Source: Fennellomyces sp. T-0311
Taxonomy: Eukaryota > Mucoromycota > Mucoromycetes > Mucorales > Lichtheimiaceae
Direction: 5' to 3'
Length of the DNA stretch: 18,452 nucleotides
NCBI GenBank assembly: GCA_025266875.1
Contig: JALLLT010000132.1
Coordinates: forward strand, 1-18,452
The notes below the pieces were generated by a model. The model had not been told where the DNA came from and did not search any database. It saw only the letters and a list, made by a program, of their open reading frames with translations. Shown piece after piece: positions 16,725 through 18,452 of this stretch (the stretch's first letter is position 1; each line of letters starts with the position of its first letter). Position numbers and translations under genes: made by a program.

Positions 16725-16773
16725 CCGTAATACGCTTTTTGGCGACTACCTTTTTCCGTAATATGCTTTTTGG
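16725..16773. repeat. Subterminal direct repeat of the Harbinger element
   Basis: CCGTAATACGCTTTTTGG at 16725-16742 and CCGTAATATGCTTTTTGG at 16756-16773 differ at one base, with a 31-base period. It is a possible binding site for a Harbinger-encoded protein, by position only. Confidence 0.6.
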
Positions 16774-16886
16774 TAGCTTGGTGTCACGGATTAGGTCACA
16801 TGTGCTCCACAAAGGCTGAGGTGGTTCAAAAGTGTTAACATACCCTCCACAGGCCTCGGCCTACAGTTTATCCTGACACTTTTACA

Positions 16887-18452
16887 ATGACAATCCTCGA
16901 TGACACGATGATCTTTTACACCACTCAAATTCAAGTGAACAACATAATGATTGAACTCTTGATCGCCGAGGATGAGAGAAATAATAATCGCTTGGAGCAA
17001 ATCGATGAAGAAGACAATGTAGTTCTTACGGCACTCGCTTACCAATATCTCGAATTTGAAAGCATTTCGTTCGAATGCATCGCGAACATTGCCATGCAGT
17101 CGTCTCTTGCGATGAGAATCGTTTATCAAGATATTTTCTATGAGATTTTCCGCGCGTCCCCCGTTTTCATGACAGCAGTTTCAGTTCGTCGACCACGTCA
17201 ACGAACTTATCAGACATATACTTGGTGGACTGTTCGCCATCCAAGCTTAAATGACAACATCAATACTCCAGAAAACGATAGGTTCAAGACCCACTATCGT
17301 ATTACCCTTGCAGCGTTTGAACGACTAGTGAATGTACTGTCACTCTGTCCAGAGTATGCGGTCAGCGCTAGTCGCGGTGGTTATCCCATGGAGGTGCAAG
17401 TAGCGGTCGTGCTTTGGCGGTTTGCCAATGCGCTCTTTGGCTTCCGTCTCTTGAAAAACATGCTGGGTATCACTAATGGATCTGTCAACAAATTCACCAA
17501 TCGTTTTGTCAAAGCAATGACACGAATCGCTCCGCAATTCATCAACTGGCCATTTAACGACAGTGAACGCACAACAGCTATTGCCCAGGGTTTTGAGAGC
17601 TTAGGTTGCCCACAATCGCGGCGTCTTCCAGGTGTGATAGGTGCTATGGATGGCAAGTTGGTAGTTATCCAAAAGCCAAAAGAACACGGAAACAGATTTG
17701 TGGATCGCAAAAACAATGCGTCTCTTTTGTTGCTTGCTGTCTGCGACTACCAAAAGCGCTTCACTTATGTTAGAACTGGCGAATCTGGTACGTATTATAC
17801 AATATATCAATAGGTGATGTAATAAGTGCTGTATTCTGTAGGACGCGTACACGATGCACGAGCATTTACGTCCAGTGCATTATATCAGAACTTGATCAAC
17901 ATGCCAGAAAGCATGTGCATGGACGGTACATACATCATCGCAGGTTAGTTGATTTAAAAATGTAATAGTTCACGATGAAGTTGATTGTTGAATGCTACTA
18001 GATGCTGCATTTCCTTTAATGCCTACGGTCCTGACACCTTTTCCGCAGAACTCGACGAATGCTCTTCACAAACAGTTCAACACGATCTTCTCAGAAACAA
18101 GAGGTAAGATTGAACACGCGTTCGGTGCTTTGGTTTCTCGCTGGCGTACCTTGTGGAAGCACCTTTATATGCTCGATGAAGAACGTATGGCTAGGACCAT
18201 TCTTGCTTGCTGCGTCCTACATAATATATGTATCGATGCCAACGATGTTGAAGAGGAAGAGTCGACACCTACGCACAGTGACGTAGAAGCTGTATATGAG
18301 CAGTTTGAAGCCGATGATGATCGCCATGGTTCAGGCGGTGATGCTGTAATTGTACGTTTACCAGCAGATCGATCTGAACGCTTCCCCGTCTTGTCCTCTC
18401 AAGAAGCAAGAAGACAGCAAAACCAGCTAAGAGCCGATGGTCGTGCACTTCG
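16887..18452 (+). CDS. PIF/Harbinger DDE transposase, three exons, partial at the window end
   Basis: Exons are 16887-17787, 17842-17943 and 18002 to the window end, with introns of 54 bases (GTACGT...TGTAG) and 58 bases (GTTAGT...ACTAG). The 484 complete codons are open. The DDE_Tnp_4-type nuclease core shows LPGVIGAMDGK (Asp254), GRVHDARAF, then IADAAFPLMP (Asp335) and RGKIEHAFGALVSRWR (Glu372), with 36 residues between the last two acids. The N-terminal region before about residue 115 has no recognised domain. In family terms the nuclease excises and inserts the element at TWA sites, usually with a Myb-like partner. The ATG at 16887 is the first in frame after a stretch of stops. The tail is acidic then Gln/Arg-rich and continues past the window. 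The GAT codon for Asp335 is split by the second intron, so splicing is needed for activity. Confidence 0.9.

Larger units (their letters stand above)
16610..18452 (+). mobile_element. PIF/Harbinger DNA transposon, left part only
   Basis: Retroelement similarity stops at 16610-16613 and a Harbinger transposase gene begins at 16887. TTA at 16607-16609 would suit the three-base TWA duplication preferred by this superfamily, making 16610 the first base, but the right end lies outside the window and cannot confirm it. The left 270 bases are non-coding, with a doubled GACAATCCG word near 16634 and a 31-base-period direct repeat at 16725-16773. A second Harbinger gene (Myb/SANT-like), if present, would be outside the window. 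Confidence 0.8.

Noticed and set aside
1..18452. tRNA, rRNA genes or CRISPR arrays
   Set aside because: No cloverleaf with A/B boxes, ribosomal core sequence or regularly spaced identical repeats was seen. The only regular repeats are subterminal or leader repeats of transposons.

Overview
The window is a dense, nested block of transposable elements from a eukaryote, almost certainly a fungus. I see no convincing host gene. The fungal reading rests on two chromodomain-bearing Ty3/Gypsy retroelements, spliceosomal introns of about 40-65 bases with GTRNGT donors and TACTAAC/CTAAC-type branch sites, and a tnp2-type transposase with the cysteine-rich N-terminus common in fungal CACTA-like elements. 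An early-diverging (Mucoromycota-like) fungus is my best guess, at low confidence, because species cannot be read from the sequence alone.

Layout, left to right. (1) Positions 1-420 hold an LTR-like leader with a four-copy 16-base repeat and a TATA box. (2) Positions 421-5020 hold retroelement A, a chromovirus with gag, protease, reverse transcriptase, RNase H, integrase and chromodomain. It is broken by two one-base deletions, the second inside the catalytic YVDD box of reverse transcriptase. (3) Positions 5021-5353 are a spacer with hairpins, a TATA box and AATAAA. (4) From 5354 to about 16612 lies retroelement B, a related chromovirus in the same orientation, broken by three TAG codons and split by three DNA transposons. 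(5) Insertion 1, 7961-13906, is a complete CACTA element with CACTG-type terminal inverted repeats and an ATA target duplication. It has an apparently intact four-exon tnp2 transposase gene, a convergent three-exon coiled-coil gene on the minus strand, and a very small four-exon gene of unknown role. (6) Insertion 2, 15056-16493, is a non-autonomous hAT element with an 8-base duplication TTACAAAG and GGGCC-rich subterminal blocks. (7) Insertion 3, from about 16610 to beyond the window, is a PIF/Harbinger element whose transposase has a complete DDE triad spread over three exons.

How it fits together: once each insertion and one copy of its target duplication are discounted, retroelement B's pol stays in one reading frame across both junctions. 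The DNA transposons therefore landed in an already inserted retroelement. The CACTA and Harbinger coding regions have no visible lesions, while both retroelements are dead. This suggests that the DNA transposons are the younger and possibly mobile layer. The least explained part is the CACTA element: its minus-strand coiled-coil gene and its tiny intron-dense plus-strand gene share a divergent promoter, and the tiny gene's promoter shares a TGCCAAG-type motif with the transposase promoter.
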